Source: Ruminococcus sp.
GTDB taxonomy: Bacteria; Bacillota; Clostridia; Oscillospirales; Ruminococcaceae
Reading direction: 5' to 3'
Assembly: GCA_015066875.1 (NCBI GenBank)
Contig: SVNM01000007.1
Span: 1 to 46,911, forward strand
Length of the DNA stretch: 46,911 nucleotides
Program-made: the position numbers and the translations under genes
Shown: piece by piece, positions 25,504-33,284 of the stretch
Position numbering within the stretch: the stretch's first letter is position 1
How the letters are laid out: each line of letters begins with the position of its first letter
The notes under the pieces: model-generated
Databases searched by the model: none
The model's input: the letters and a program-made list of their open reading frames with translations, nothing else
Told to the model about the DNA's origin: nothing

Positions 25504-26138
25504 ACAGTCTGAATGGCGTAATGGTGATAGGTCTTACCGGACAGACAGGTGCTGGAAAAAGTACAGTATCAAAAACATTCAAGGCAAATGGTTTTTCGGT
25601 TATTAATGCTGATATGGTAGCAAGAAAGGTGACTGAAAAAGGTCAGGAGTGCCTTGAAGAAATATTTGATATGTTTGGTAAACAGGTGAAATCACAGGAC
25701 GGAACATTAAACAGAAAAGCTCTTGCGGATATAGTATTTTCTGATAAGGGTAAGCTTGAGATTCTGAATTCAATTACATATCCTTATATCACAGGTGAAA
25801 TTCTGAAACAGATACGTGAACATTCACTCAACGGTGAAAAGCTTATATTGCTTGATGCTCCCACATTGTTTGAAAGCAGAGCTGATGATTTCTGTGAGCT
25901 TGTAATATCAGTTGTAGCTGATGAGAAAACACGTGAAAACAGGATAATAAACCGTGACGGACTTACTTCTGAGCAAGCACGCAAACGAATGAACTCACAG
26001 CTTGATGAGGAGTTTTTTGAAAATAATTCTGATTTCATAATAAAAAACAATAGCTCAATTGAGGCTCTGGCTGAGATTTCAAAAGAGGTATCGGATAAAA
26101 TCAAGATTTATTTCCATAATAAGAATAAATCAGAATAA
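25500..26138 (+). CDS. coaE: Dephospho-CoA kinase
   Basis: This encodes 212 residues of the kinase that phosphorylates the ribose 3'-OH of dephospho-CoA, the last step of CoA synthesis. The Walker A motif is TGQTGAGKST near 13-22, followed by NADMVARKV. The later NRD and SEQARKRMNSQ blocks form the lid region typical of CoaE. The ATG overlaps the tsaC stop (ATGA). An internal ATG (MVIGLTG) is the start used by shorter homologues and cannot be excluded. Confidence 0.93.
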   Translation: MNSLNGVMVIGLTGQTGAGKSTVSKTFKANGFSVINADMVARKVTEKGQECLEEIFDMFGKQVKSQDGTLNRKALADIVFSDKGKLEILNSITYPYITGEILKQIREHSLNGEKLILLDAPTLFESRADDFCELVISVVADEKTRENRIINRDGLTSEQARKRMNSQLDEEFFENNSDFIIKNNSSIEALAEISKEVSDKIKIYFHNKNKSE

Positions 26139-26145
26139 AAATAAC

Positions 26146-26178
26146 AGCAGATTACATTTTGAGTAATCTGCTTATTAT
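26146..26178 (+). terminator. Hairpin between coaE and the M18 peptidase
   Basis: AGCAGATTAC (26146-26155) pairs with GTAATCTGCT (26163-26172) in a perfect 10-bp stem, followed by TATTATT. It is probably a terminator for the prfA operon. The next gene's Shine-Dalgarno starts 8 bases later and no separate promoter was found, so partial read-through is likely. Confidence 0.65.
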
Positions 26179-26189
26179 TGGAGGTTACT

Positions 26190-27593
26190 ATGTCTGAAAA
26201 CAAGAATACAGTAAAAGAACTTAAGGAAAAGCTTTTTGTGTCAAGAAAAAACGGAGTTTTCCGAATGACAGAAGAAGAACTTATGCAGTGCGATAATTAC
26301 TGCGAGAATTATAAAACCTTCCTTGACGAAGCAAAAACTGAGAGAGAAGCTGTAACTGCTTCAATCAAGCTTCTTGAGGCTAAGGGATTTAAGGAGTATA
26401 AATGCGGAATGAAGCTTTCTGCGGGCGATAAGATTTATCGCAACAACAGAGGAAAAGCACTTATAGCATCAATAATAGGCAGTGCACCCATTGAAGAGGG
26501 AACAAGAATCTGTGCTGCACACATTGACTCTCCCAGACTTGATATGAAGCAGAATCCTGTATATGAGGATAACGAGATTGCATTATTCAAAACACATTAT
26601 TACGGTGGTATCAAGAAATATCAGTGGACAGCTATTCCGTTGTCACTTCATGGAGTTATTGTAAAGGCTGATGGCAGTGAGGTTACAGTTTCAATCGGTG
26701 AGAACGAGAATGATCCTGTATTTTGTGTGACAGATCTTCTCCCACACCTTGCAACAGATCAGATGAAGCGTAACCTTTCACAGGGAATAAAGGGTGAAGA
26801 GCTGAATATTCTTATCGGTTCAAGACCTTTCAAGGACGACGAGGGCAGTGAGCTTGTAAAGCTTAATATCCTTAATCTCCTTTTTGAAAAGTACGGAATT
26901 ACAGAATCAGATTTTATTTCTGCAGAGCTTGAGGCTGTTCCTGCGTTCAAGGCAAAGGATATAGGCTTTGACAGAAGTATGATAGGCTCATACGGTCACG
27001 ATGACAGAGTATGTGCTTATACAGCGCTGACAGCTACTCTTGAGTGTGAAAAACCTTATCATACAGTAGTAACAGTACTTGCTGATAAGGAAGAGACAGG
27101 AAGCGATGGAAATACAGGACTTTGCTCAGCATTCTTAAAATATTTCCTTGCAGATATCGCAGAGGCACTTGGTTCAAATGGAAGAACAGTAATCTCTGCA
27201 TCAGAATGTCTTTCCGCAGATGTAAATGCAGCATTTGATCCTACATTCCCTGAAGTAAATGAACGCAATAACTGTGCTTATATAAATAAGGGTGTATGTG
27301 TTACAAAGTTTACAGGAGCACGCGGTAAATCAGGTACTTCTGATGCCTCTGCAGAGTTTGTGGGAAGAGTAAGAAGACTTCTTGATAAAGAAAATGTTAT
27401 ATGGCAGACAGGTGAATTAGGCAAGGTAGATATGGGCGGTGGCGGAACAGTTGCTGCTTACATTGCAAATCTCAATATTGACACAATCGATGTGGGAGTT
27501 CCCGTATTGTCTATGCATGCTCCTTATGAGGTTGTATCAAAAATTGACGTGTATATGGCATACAGAGCGTTTTCAGTATTTATTGCAGATTAA
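26190..27593 (+). CDS. M18 family aminopeptidase
   Basis: This encodes 467 residues of the aspartyl-aminopeptidase-type M18 family, which are large cytosolic dodecamers that remove N-terminal residues from peptides. Two zinc ions are expected. Visible ligands are the His and Asp in AHIDSPRLD (H111, D113), Glu in DKEETGSDG, Asp in SADVNAAFDP, and His in VLSMHAPYE. The start is ATG 26190 with GGAGG 5 nt upstream; a TTG 12 bases earlier lies inside that Shine-Dalgarno. A strong terminator follows. Confidence 0.92.
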   Translation: MSENKNTVKELKEKLFVSRKNGVFRMTEEELMQCDNYCENYKTFLDEAKTEREAVTASIKLLEAKGFKEYKCGMKLSAGDKIYRNNRGKALIASIIGSAPIEEGTRICAAHIDSPRLDMKQNPVYEDNEIALFKTHYYGGIKKYQWTAIPLSLHGVIVKADGSEVTVSIGENENDPVFCVTDLLPHLATDQMKRNLSQGIKGEELNILIGSRPFKDDEGSELVKLNILNLLFEKYGITESDFISAELEAVPAFKAKDIGFDRSMIGSYGHDDRVCAYTALTATLECEKPYHTVVTVLADKEETGSDGNTGLCSAFLKYFLADIAEALGSNGRTVISASECLSADVNAAFDPTFPEVNERNNCAYINKGVCVTKFTGARGKSGTSDASAEFVGRVRRLLDKENVIWQTGELGKVDMGGGGTVAAYIANLNIDTIDVGVPVLSMHAPYEVVSKIDVYMAYRAFSVFIAD

Positions 27594-27600
27594 TTGTATT

Positions 27601-27634
27601 CCACCTCAGAAAAATTCTGAGGTGGTTTTCTTTT
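27601..27634 (+). terminator. Terminator of the M18 aminopeptidase gene
   Basis: A perfect 11-bp stem (27601-27611 with 27615-27625) has a 3-nt loop and TTTTCTTTT tail. Confidence 0.93.
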
Positions 27635-27640
27635 AAAAAA

Positions 27641-27685
27641 GAAAATAAAGAAGCCGACATTTCTATAATGTCGGCTTCTTTGAAT
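27641..27685 (-). terminator. Terminator of the HtrA gene
   Basis: A perfect 14-bp stem (27647-27660 with 27668-27681) lies after the htrA stop on the minus strand and is followed by ATTTTC and further T's. Confidence 0.88.
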
Positions 27686-27704
27686 AAGGAGAAGATATAG
27701 ATTG

Positions 27705-29111
27705 TTATCTGTTATCTGAATTATCGTCTTCCTGAGACTCTTCGGTAGGCTCAATATTTTCTGATGTTTTTTCCTGAAGTATGAGAGAAATTTCAATATC
27801 CTCCCCATCACGTGTAATTGTAAGAGTTATTTCTTCGCCTGCTTTATACTGATTTTTGATTTCGTTGAGTTCTTCAGCAGTTGAAACAGACTCACCCTGA
27901 ATACCGATAATAACGTCACCGGACTTAATGCCAGCGAATTCGGCAGTACTTCCTTCAACGACATCAACTACATATATACCCATAGGAATGTTATAGTATC
28001 TTGAAACAACTTCACTTACATCCTGAGTGGTGATACCGATCTGAGGTCTGCCACGTACATATTTATAATTAATAAGGTCATCTATAATTAATTTTGCTTC
28101 ATCGATTGGAATAGCAAATCCGAGACCTTCAATGCTTGCTGATGAAGAATAGCTTGATGACATTTTAGCAGAGTTTATTCCGATAACCTGACCGCAGCTG
28201 TTAAGAAGGGGACCGCCTGAGTTACCTGAATTTATAGCAGCATCGGTCTGGATCAGGTTCATATTCTTTTCGTTTATGTTGATCTCTCTGTCAAGAGCAG
28301 AAACTATACCGCTTGTTACAGAGCCGAAAAGGTCAAAGCCAAGGGGATTACCAATAGCGATTACCAGCTCACCTACACGCAATTCTTCACTGTTACCGAA
28401 TGAGGCGGGAGTAAGGCCAGTCTCATTTACCTTAAGAACGGCGATATCGGTTTCTCTGTCATAGGCAATAATTTTTGCATCGTGTTCAGTGTAATCCTCT
28501 TCATCGTTATTTGAGGTAAAGAGAACAGAAACTTCAACAGCTTCACCGCACTGATACTCGCTTTCGTCATAAACAACGTGAGCGTTAGTAATAATATATC
28601 CATCATCGGTCATAACAATACCGGTACCTGTGCCGACAAAAGTCTGAGCAGAGCCCTGAGAGGTGCCTCCGCCGAAGCCCCAGTTCCAACCGTTGTTAAT
28701 AGTAGGAGTATATTCAAAAGTGGAAGAGATACCCACAACAGAAGGCATAACCTCTTCAACAATAGTCGGAATAGGCTTAGCATCCTCGCGTGAAGCAAGC
28801 TCAATAAGACTTGGGATATCCTCATCGGGCAGATCATTTGTTTCTGTCTTTTTTGTACTTTCCATAGCAGAAGTTGCTTTTTCGGTAGTTTCTTCCTCAT
28901 CAAAATCAGAAACCTTGTGATTGTTCTCATCTATGAACTTATATACCTGAATTGAACCGCCTGCAACTATAGCCATACATAAAATGAGAGCTACAGCCTT
29001 GAGTCCTTTATTACCTTTTTTCTTTTTATTATCAGAATTATTTTCAGAACTATAAGTACAAGAATTATAAGAATCCTGATTATTTTCATATTCGTTGAAA
29101 TTATCTGACAT
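27705..29111 (-). CDS. htrA: HtrA/DegP-like membrane serine protease
   Basis: This encodes 468 residues. A charged cytoplasmic N-terminus (1-35) is followed by a membrane helix at about 37-56 and an acidic linker. The trypsin-like domain carries catalytic His178 (TNAHVV), Asp222 (ETDIAVLKV) and Ser298 (NSGNSGGPL). One PDZ domain lies at about 360-450, starting GRPQIGITTQDV. It should degrade or refold misfolded proteins at the outer face of the membrane. ATG 29111 has AAAGGA 8 nt upstream; a TTG at 29132 in the same frame overlaps that site. The C-terminus is a Glu/Ser/Asp-rich tail. It appears monocistronic. Confidence 0.94.
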   Translation of the reverse strand: MSDNFNEYENNQDSYNSCTYSSENNSDNKKKKGNKGLKAVALILCMAIVAGGSIQVYKFIDENNHKVSDFDEEETTEKATSAMESTKKTETNDLPDEDIPSLIELASREDAKPIPTIVEEVMPSVVGISSTFEYTPTINNGWNWGFGGGTSQGSAQTFVGTGTGIVMTDDGYIITNAHVVYDESEYQCGEAVEVSVLFTSNNDEEDYTEHDAKIIAYDRETDIAVLKVNETGLTPASFGNSEELRVGELVIAIGNPLGFDLFGSVTSGIVSALDREININEKNMNLIQTDAAINSGNSGGPLLNSCGQVIGINSAKMSSSYSSSASIEGLGFAIPIDEAKLIIDDLINYKYVRGRPQIGITTQDVSEVVSRYYNIPMGIYVVDVVEGSTAEFAGIKSGDVIIGIQGESVSTAEELNEIKNQYKAGEEITLTITRDGEDIEISLILQEKTSENIEPTEESQEDDNSDNR

Positions 29112-29267
29112 ATAAACATTCCTTTCCTGCAAACACAGCTCAGATGTTTGCTTTTTTGCTATAATTATATTATAAGCTTTTATGTGATAAAATTATGATA
29201 GGGCACAGAAAAAAACAGATTTTTATGTGAAAAGGCAGATAACTAATGTGATAGAATAAATCAAAGC
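29112..29267. other. Spacer upstream of htrA
   Basis: This 156-base AT-rich spacer holds several TATAAT-like sequences on the minus strand near 29164-29180, which could be the htrA -10 element, but no convincing -35. I see no gene or repeat in it. Confidence 0.4.
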
Positions 29268-29297
29268 AAAAGCCCCCGGTAAAAACCGAAGGCTTTT
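29262..29297 (-). terminator. Terminator after the thioesterase gene
   Basis: A 13-bp stem (29268-29280 with 29285-29297, two G-U pairs) lies after the thioesterase stop on the minus strand. The tail GCTTTGATTT is moderately T-rich. Confidence 0.75.
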
Positions 29298-29301
29298 AAA
29301 C

Positions 29302-29694
29302 TTATTTAAGCTTTGCCTGTGTTTTGGCTGTGAATTTCTCGCCATAAACTATAAATCTTTTATGTGAGCCTTTTCCTATCAGACCTGATTCATCAGAAGC
29401 AGTTACATTGAATGTGATTTCGCGTCCGTTGATTTCAGTGATTTCAGCTTCAGCAGTAACATTCATTCCGGCAGGAGTAGCTGAGATATGCTGTACAGCA
29501 ATTTCTGTACCGACAGAAGTTTCATCATTTTCAAGGTAATCCTTAATGCACTGACAGGAAGCTTTTTCCATAAGCATAACCATCATAGGAGTAGCAAAAA
29601 CTTCAAGACTTCCGCTTCCGACATTAACAGCAAGATTTTCGCTGTTAACAGTAAGAGAAGCTGTTGCTTTTAAACCGATAGATAATTCTTTCAT
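29302..29694 (-). CDS. FlK-like hot-dog thioesterase
   Basis: This encodes 130 residues of the fluoroacetyl-CoA-thioesterase-like hot-dog family. The expected active-site residues are visible: Thr in FATPMM, Glu in LMEKAS, and His in VQHISATPAG. SVGT precedes the His block as in FlK. Most Firmicutes relatives act on unknown acyl-CoAs; fluoroacetate specificity should not be assumed. ATG 29694 has AAGGA 12 nt upstream, a somewhat long spacing; in-frame GTG 29703 or TTG 29706 are alternatives. It lies 28 bases after the LTA-synthase-like gene, probably cotranscribed with it. Confidence 0.83.
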   Translation of the reverse strand: MKELSIGLKATASLTVNSENLAVNVGSGSLEVFATPMMVMLMEKASCQCIKDYLENDETSVGTEIAVQHISATPAGMNVTAEAEITEINGREITFNVTASDESGLIGKGSHKRFIVYGEKFTAKTQAKLK

Positions 29695-29722
29695 TTGAAA
29701 CACCAATCCTTGAAAAAGTTGA

Positions 29723-31573
29723 TTAATTATCCGAAGAAGTTTCTAAAATCTCATCGGGAATAGGACAAGGTGACATTACATCACCGATTACACGGTCATA
29801 AGTGAGAACATCAAGCTCTTCGTTTCTCGGTACAGTGCAGTCATAGCTTGTTGAGTAAATGGGAGTAGTTTCCATATAATTCATCATAGTCTGGATGAAC
29901 TCGTCGCGCGGAGCATCTATAATATCCATAAGAACATAAGGCATATAGAAGAATGAAACAGGTTTTTCGGGAATTACAGAAAAATCTGCGTCATAGTTAC
30001 TCCAGATAAAGTATTTCTGCTCATAAAGAACACTGCAGTTTTCACTTGAAATATCGAGCTGGCTGTAAACGCCTGTATCGCCTCTGAGAGAAGGGAAGTG
30101 ATCGCCGACAAAGAAAACGAGAGTAGGCTCATCAAGCTGTTTAAGGCTATCGAGGAAAACGGTCATAGACTCATTTGAGTGCTGAATCCAGCTGAGGTAG
30201 TTTCCGAACTCATCTGTAGGATCTTCACCCTGGTCATAGGGCTGATGATTCTGCATAGTAGTTGTATGAATGTACATAGGCTCATCAGTTTCTGTAATGA
30301 GCTTGTTGATCTGATTATATACAGTAGCGTCCTCAATATAAGTGCCGTAATACTCTACAGGAACAGTAAAGTTGGAATAATCCTGGTGAGCGAAAAGAAG
30401 CTGGTCAAAGCCGAACTGCTCATAGATACGGTTTCTGCTGTAAAATGTATTCTGGAAGGGGTGAATGTAAGCTGTTTCATATCCCCAGCTGTTGTAATAC
30501 TGAGCGAGTGCGGGCTGTTCACGTTCTGCGAGTTCACGCTGAGGCATATTAGGATCATTCAGTGAACGAACAGGAAGACCGAAAAGGAGTTCAAATTCAG
30601 AACGAACAGTAAAGCTTGCATATGTAGGAGTGATAGCGACACCGCCGTAACCTTCTTCTGAAGCCTTATCAAAACCGGCGTAGTGCTTATCGTCCACATT
30701 CAGCTCATCAAAAACTCTGAAATCGGCAAAAGCTTCGCTCATAATAACGATAACATTAGGCTTTACACCGCCATTAAAGTTCATTTCTTCTTCAACAGCA
30801 ACATCTACGATATCATCAATGACCTCTTCATCATATTCTTCAGGCTCAGTCAGTCTGTTGCTGAAGCTTTCGGAAGCTGTTTCAACGAGAAAAGCCATAA
30901 GGCTGTTGCTTTCGAATTTTTCATTAAGAAGAAAAGCATTTGTTGCAGAAGTTGTGTCGAGATTAAAGAGTGAGTATATAGGAGAAGCAAACTTCGGAGA
31001 AATAACGAGTCCGACGCAAGGGAGAATACAAGCTGTAACAGAAGCGATTCTCTTTACCGGGCTGAGTCTGAACTTAGGGTTGAAATAGAACACAGCCAGA
31101 ATATACGCAATTACAATAGCAAAATAGAGAATAAGCTGAGGAGTAATCTTTATATAAGCGAACGAAGTAAGACTTTTAACGCTTCTGAAGAGCTTCATAT
31201 CGGAAAGAATAAGGTGATTGCCGTTTGTTCCGTATTTGAAAAGCTCAGTTGTACTGAGAGCCATATAAATGAAACTTTCGATAGTAACAGCTATCCAGCC
31301 TTTTCTTAACAAAGCAAGAAGAAACAGGAAAATAATAGAAGCAATAATAATATTAAAGAGCATTACTGAAGGTCGGTCATAAACGAAATTCAGGAAAGAA
31401 GAAATATATTTTCCCTGATTGATCTCTGCCATACAGCAGATAAACAACGGGAATAAAAGTAAAAGCCAGAGATTGAGATGCTTGAATTTTTCAGTATTAA
31501 GTTCTCTTTTATTATTCAAACGCTTAATCCCTGCTGAAAAGCTGTTTTTCAATGAAATAAATTTATCTTTCAT
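29723..31573 (-). CDS. LTA-synthase-like membrane phosphotransferase
   Basis: This encodes 616 residues. The N-terminal half has about five membrane helices (residues about 35-200). The external C-terminal half is a sulfatase/alkaline-phosphatase-type domain. Metal ligands and nucleophile are suggested by SEAFAD near 285 and the Thr in SFTVRSEF near 325, followed by TTTMQNHQPY and FFVGDHFPS. Such enzymes transfer phosphoglycerol from phosphatidylglycerol to teichoic acids or surface glycans. True LtaS activity is not certain, since several paralogue types exist. GAGGTGG lies 8 nt before ATG 31573; a GTG 12 bases earlier overlaps that site. Confidence 0.88.
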   Translation of the reverse strand: MKDKFISLKNSFSAGIKRLNNKRELNTEKFKHLNLWLLLLFPLFICCMAEINQGKYISSFLNFVYDRPSVMLFNIIIASIIFLFLLALLRKGWIAVTIESFIYMALSTTELFKYGTNGNHLILSDMKLFRSVKSLTSFAYIKITPQLILYFAIVIAYILAVFYFNPKFRLSPVKRIASVTACILPCVGLVISPKFASPIYSLFNLDTTSATNAFLLNEKFESNSLMAFLVETASESFSNRLTEPEEYDEEVIDDIVDVAVEEEMNFNGGVKPNVIVIMSEAFADFRVFDELNVDDKHYAGFDKASEEGYGGVAITPTYASFTVRSEFELLFGLPVRSLNDPNMPQRELAEREQPALAQYYNSWGYETAYIHPFQNTFYSRNRIYEQFGFDQLLFAHQDYSNFTVPVEYYGTYIEDATVYNQINKLITETDEPMYIHTTTMQNHQPYDQGEDPTDEFGNYLSWIQHSNESMTVFLDSLKQLDEPTLVFFVGDHFPSLRGDTGVYSQLDISSENCSVLYEQKYFIWSNYDADFSVIPEKPVSFFYMPYVLMDIIDAPRDEFIQTMMNYMETTPIYSTSYDCTVPRNEELDVLTYDRVIGDVMSPCPIPDEILETSSDN

Positions 31574-31635
31574 AATTAATACCACCTCTAAAGGAAAAAG
31601 ACATAAACGTATTTATATTTATTTATCCAATAATA

Positions 31636-31664
31636 AATATATCACAAAACGAAATAAAGTTCAA
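31636..31664 (-). promoter_or_regulatory. Promoter of the LTA-synthase-like gene
   Basis: On the minus strand, TTGAAC (31659-31664), 17 nt and TATATT (31636-31641). The rest of the 31574-31812 spacer shows no gene or clear hairpin. Confidence 0.7.
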
Positions 31665-31812
31665 GCTTGATAAAAAAATATCATCTTTCTGTCATCTTTT
31701 TCGGAACTTTAGCAAAATTGCACTGAGCTAAGGGATTGAATTTGTTGATTTTAACGAATGATCTATTAGGGATTATCAGTAGTATTTAATAATGCAAATC
31801 GGGGTTAAAAAA

Positions 31813-32532
31813 TTAAATAAACATACCGCCGTTTACAGCAAGTGTCTGTCCTGTAATATAGCAAGCCTTTTCGGAAGCCAGAAAAGCAACAGCATCTGCA
31901 ACGTGTTGGGGCTTGCCAAGAAAGCAAAGGGGAATATCTTCAACGATCATATCCAGCTCTTCCTGTGTAAATCGACTGTTCATTTCTGTCATAATGAATC
32001 CGGGGGCAATGCAGTTTACTCTTATGCCTGAGGGACCTACCTCTTTTGCAAGTGCTTTAGTAAATCCTATAATTCCTGCCTTTGAGGCGGAGTAATCCAC
32101 CTCGCAAGAGGCACCGCACTGTCCCCAGATTGAAGAAATATTGATTATACAGCCTGATTTTTTGTTTATCATTGAAGGAAGTACTGCACGTGAGCAATTC
32201 ATAGTTCCTTTGAGATTTATATCTAAAATTCTGTCTGCAATAGTCTCGTTTATATGAGTGAACAGGTCTATTTCTGATATGCCCGCATTATTCACCAGCA
32301 GATCGACTGCACCGTATTTTGAATTAATGCATTTCAAAGCATCGGCTACGGACTTTTTATCTGAAACATCAAAACACAGCTGAGCTCCGTTGATTTCATT
32401 TGCAAGAGCCTGAGCTTTAGCTTCTGCCTTTGAATAATTCACTATAACAAAATAGTCGTTTTCGGCAAGAGTTCTGCATATTGAGGAGCCTATTCCGCCT
32501 GTTCCGCCTGTGACAAGAGCGATTTTTTTCAT
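31813..32532 (-). CDS. FabG-like short-chain dehydrogenase
   Basis: This encodes 239 residues with a classical SDR layout close to 3-oxoacyl-ACP reductase. The cofactor motif is TGGTGGIG at 8-15, NNAG lies near 85, and the active site is Ser in NISSIWG with YSASK. IRVNCIAPGFIMTEMN follows, and the ITGQTLAVNGGMFI tail is typical of FabG-type enzymes. It is not in a fatty-acid synthesis cluster here, so it may reduce another substrate. It is divergent from the DUF896 gene and monocistronic. AGGT lies before ATG. Confidence 0.85.
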   Translation of the reverse strand: MKKIALVTGGTGGIGSSICRTLAENDYFVIVNYSKAEAKAQALANEINGAQLCFDVSDKKSVADALKCINSKYGAVDLLVNNAGISEIDLFTHINETIADRILDINLKGTMNCSRAVLPSMINKKSGCIINISSIWGQCGASCEVDYSASKAGIIGFTKALAKEVGPSGIRVNCIAPGFIMTEMNSRFTQEELDMIVEDIPLCFLGKPQHVADAVAFLASEKACYITGQTLAVNGGMFI

Positions 32533-32600
32533 TGTAATACCTCCCGATTCTAATTATAATCAATTATAACATATGGAAAGAGGAAAATCCAGTACGGTAC

Positions 32601-32629
32601 TTGAAATAATTATGGGATTATGTTATAAT
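32601..32629 (+). promoter_or_regulatory. Promoter of the DUF896-cdd operon
   Basis: TTGAAA (32601-32606), 17 nt and TATAAT (32624-32629). On the other strand TATAAT-like boxes near 32544-32574 may serve the divergent SDR, but no good -35 is seen for them. Confidence 0.8.
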
Positions 32630-32660
32630 TAATGAAATGTTTGAATTATGAGGTGAAACG

Positions 32661-32879
32661 ATGGAACAGAAAAAAATTGACAGAATAAACGAGCTTGCAA
32701 GAAAATCAAAGACAGTAGGACTTAACGAAGAAGAAAAGCTTGAGCAGACAGAGCTCAGAAATGAATACAGAAGAGCTTTTACAGGAAGTCTTGCATCTCA
32801 GCTTAATAATACATATATAATGACTCCCGACGGTAAAAAACAAAGATTGAAAGAAAAGGGTGAGTTAATTGGATTATAA
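32661..32879 (+). CDS. DUF896 family protein (YnzC-like)
   Basis: This encodes 72 residues beginning MEQKKIDRINELARKSKTVGLNEEE, the characteristic helical hairpin of the DUF896/YnzC family. The second half has EYRRAFTGSLASQL and a TPDGKKQRL tail. B. subtilis YnzC is a small three-helix-type protein of unclear role linked to the SOS region, so a function should not be assigned. GAGGTGA lies before ATG. It overlaps cdd by 11 bases. Confidence 0.9.
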   Translation: MEQKKIDRINELARKSKTVGLNEEEKLEQTELRNEYRRAFTGSLASQLNNTYIMTPDGKKQRLKEKGELIGL

Positions 32880-33261
32880 AGAGCTATGGAATGAAGCGGT
32901 AAAGGCGTCTGCTTTTTCATATTCGCCATATTCAGAATTCAAAGTGGGAGCTTCACTGCTTACAAAAGAGGGGAAGGTTTTCACAGGCTGTAATATAGAA
33001 AACGCATCGTATTCTCTTACTATATGTGCTGAGCGGTCTGCAGTGTTCAAGGCTGTTTCCGAGGGCTATTCCGAATTTTCTGCTATCGCCGTAGCCGGAA
33101 GCGGAAACGGTGACTTTACTGTTCCCTGTACTCCGTGCGGAGCCTGTCTGCAGGTTTTGTCTGAATTCTGCGGAGATGACTTTGTCATAGTGTTGTCTGA
33201 CGGAGAACATAAGTTGTCGGAATTCTTGCCCTTTAGATTTACCGATAAGAACCTTAAATAA
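32869..33261 (+). CDS. cdd: Cytidine deaminase
   Basis: This encodes 130 residues of the small tetrameric enzyme that converts cytidine and deoxycytidine to uridine and deoxyuridine for pyrimidine salvage. Zinc is bound by Cys53, Cys90 and Cys93; Glu55 in CAERS is the proton shuttle. The blocks YSPYSEFKVGASL and GCNIENASY are conserved. The start is TTG at 32869, since the first ATG would lose the N-terminal helix, and a GGGTGAG-type site lies just upstream. It is cotranscribed with DUF896. Confidence 0.93.
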   Translation: MDYKELWNEAVKASAFSYSPYSEFKVGASLLTKEGKVFTGCNIENASYSLTICAERSAVFKAVSEGYSEFSAIAVAGSGNGDFTVPCTPCGACLQVLSEFCGDDFVIVLSDGEHKLSEFLPFRFTDKNLK

Positions 33262-33284
33262 GAATTATCATTACGGAGGAAAAA

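Noticed and set aside
30179-30565. 128-residue plus-strand frame inside the LTA-synthase-like gene
   Set aside because: It is antisense to the conserved sulfatase domain and has no RBS.
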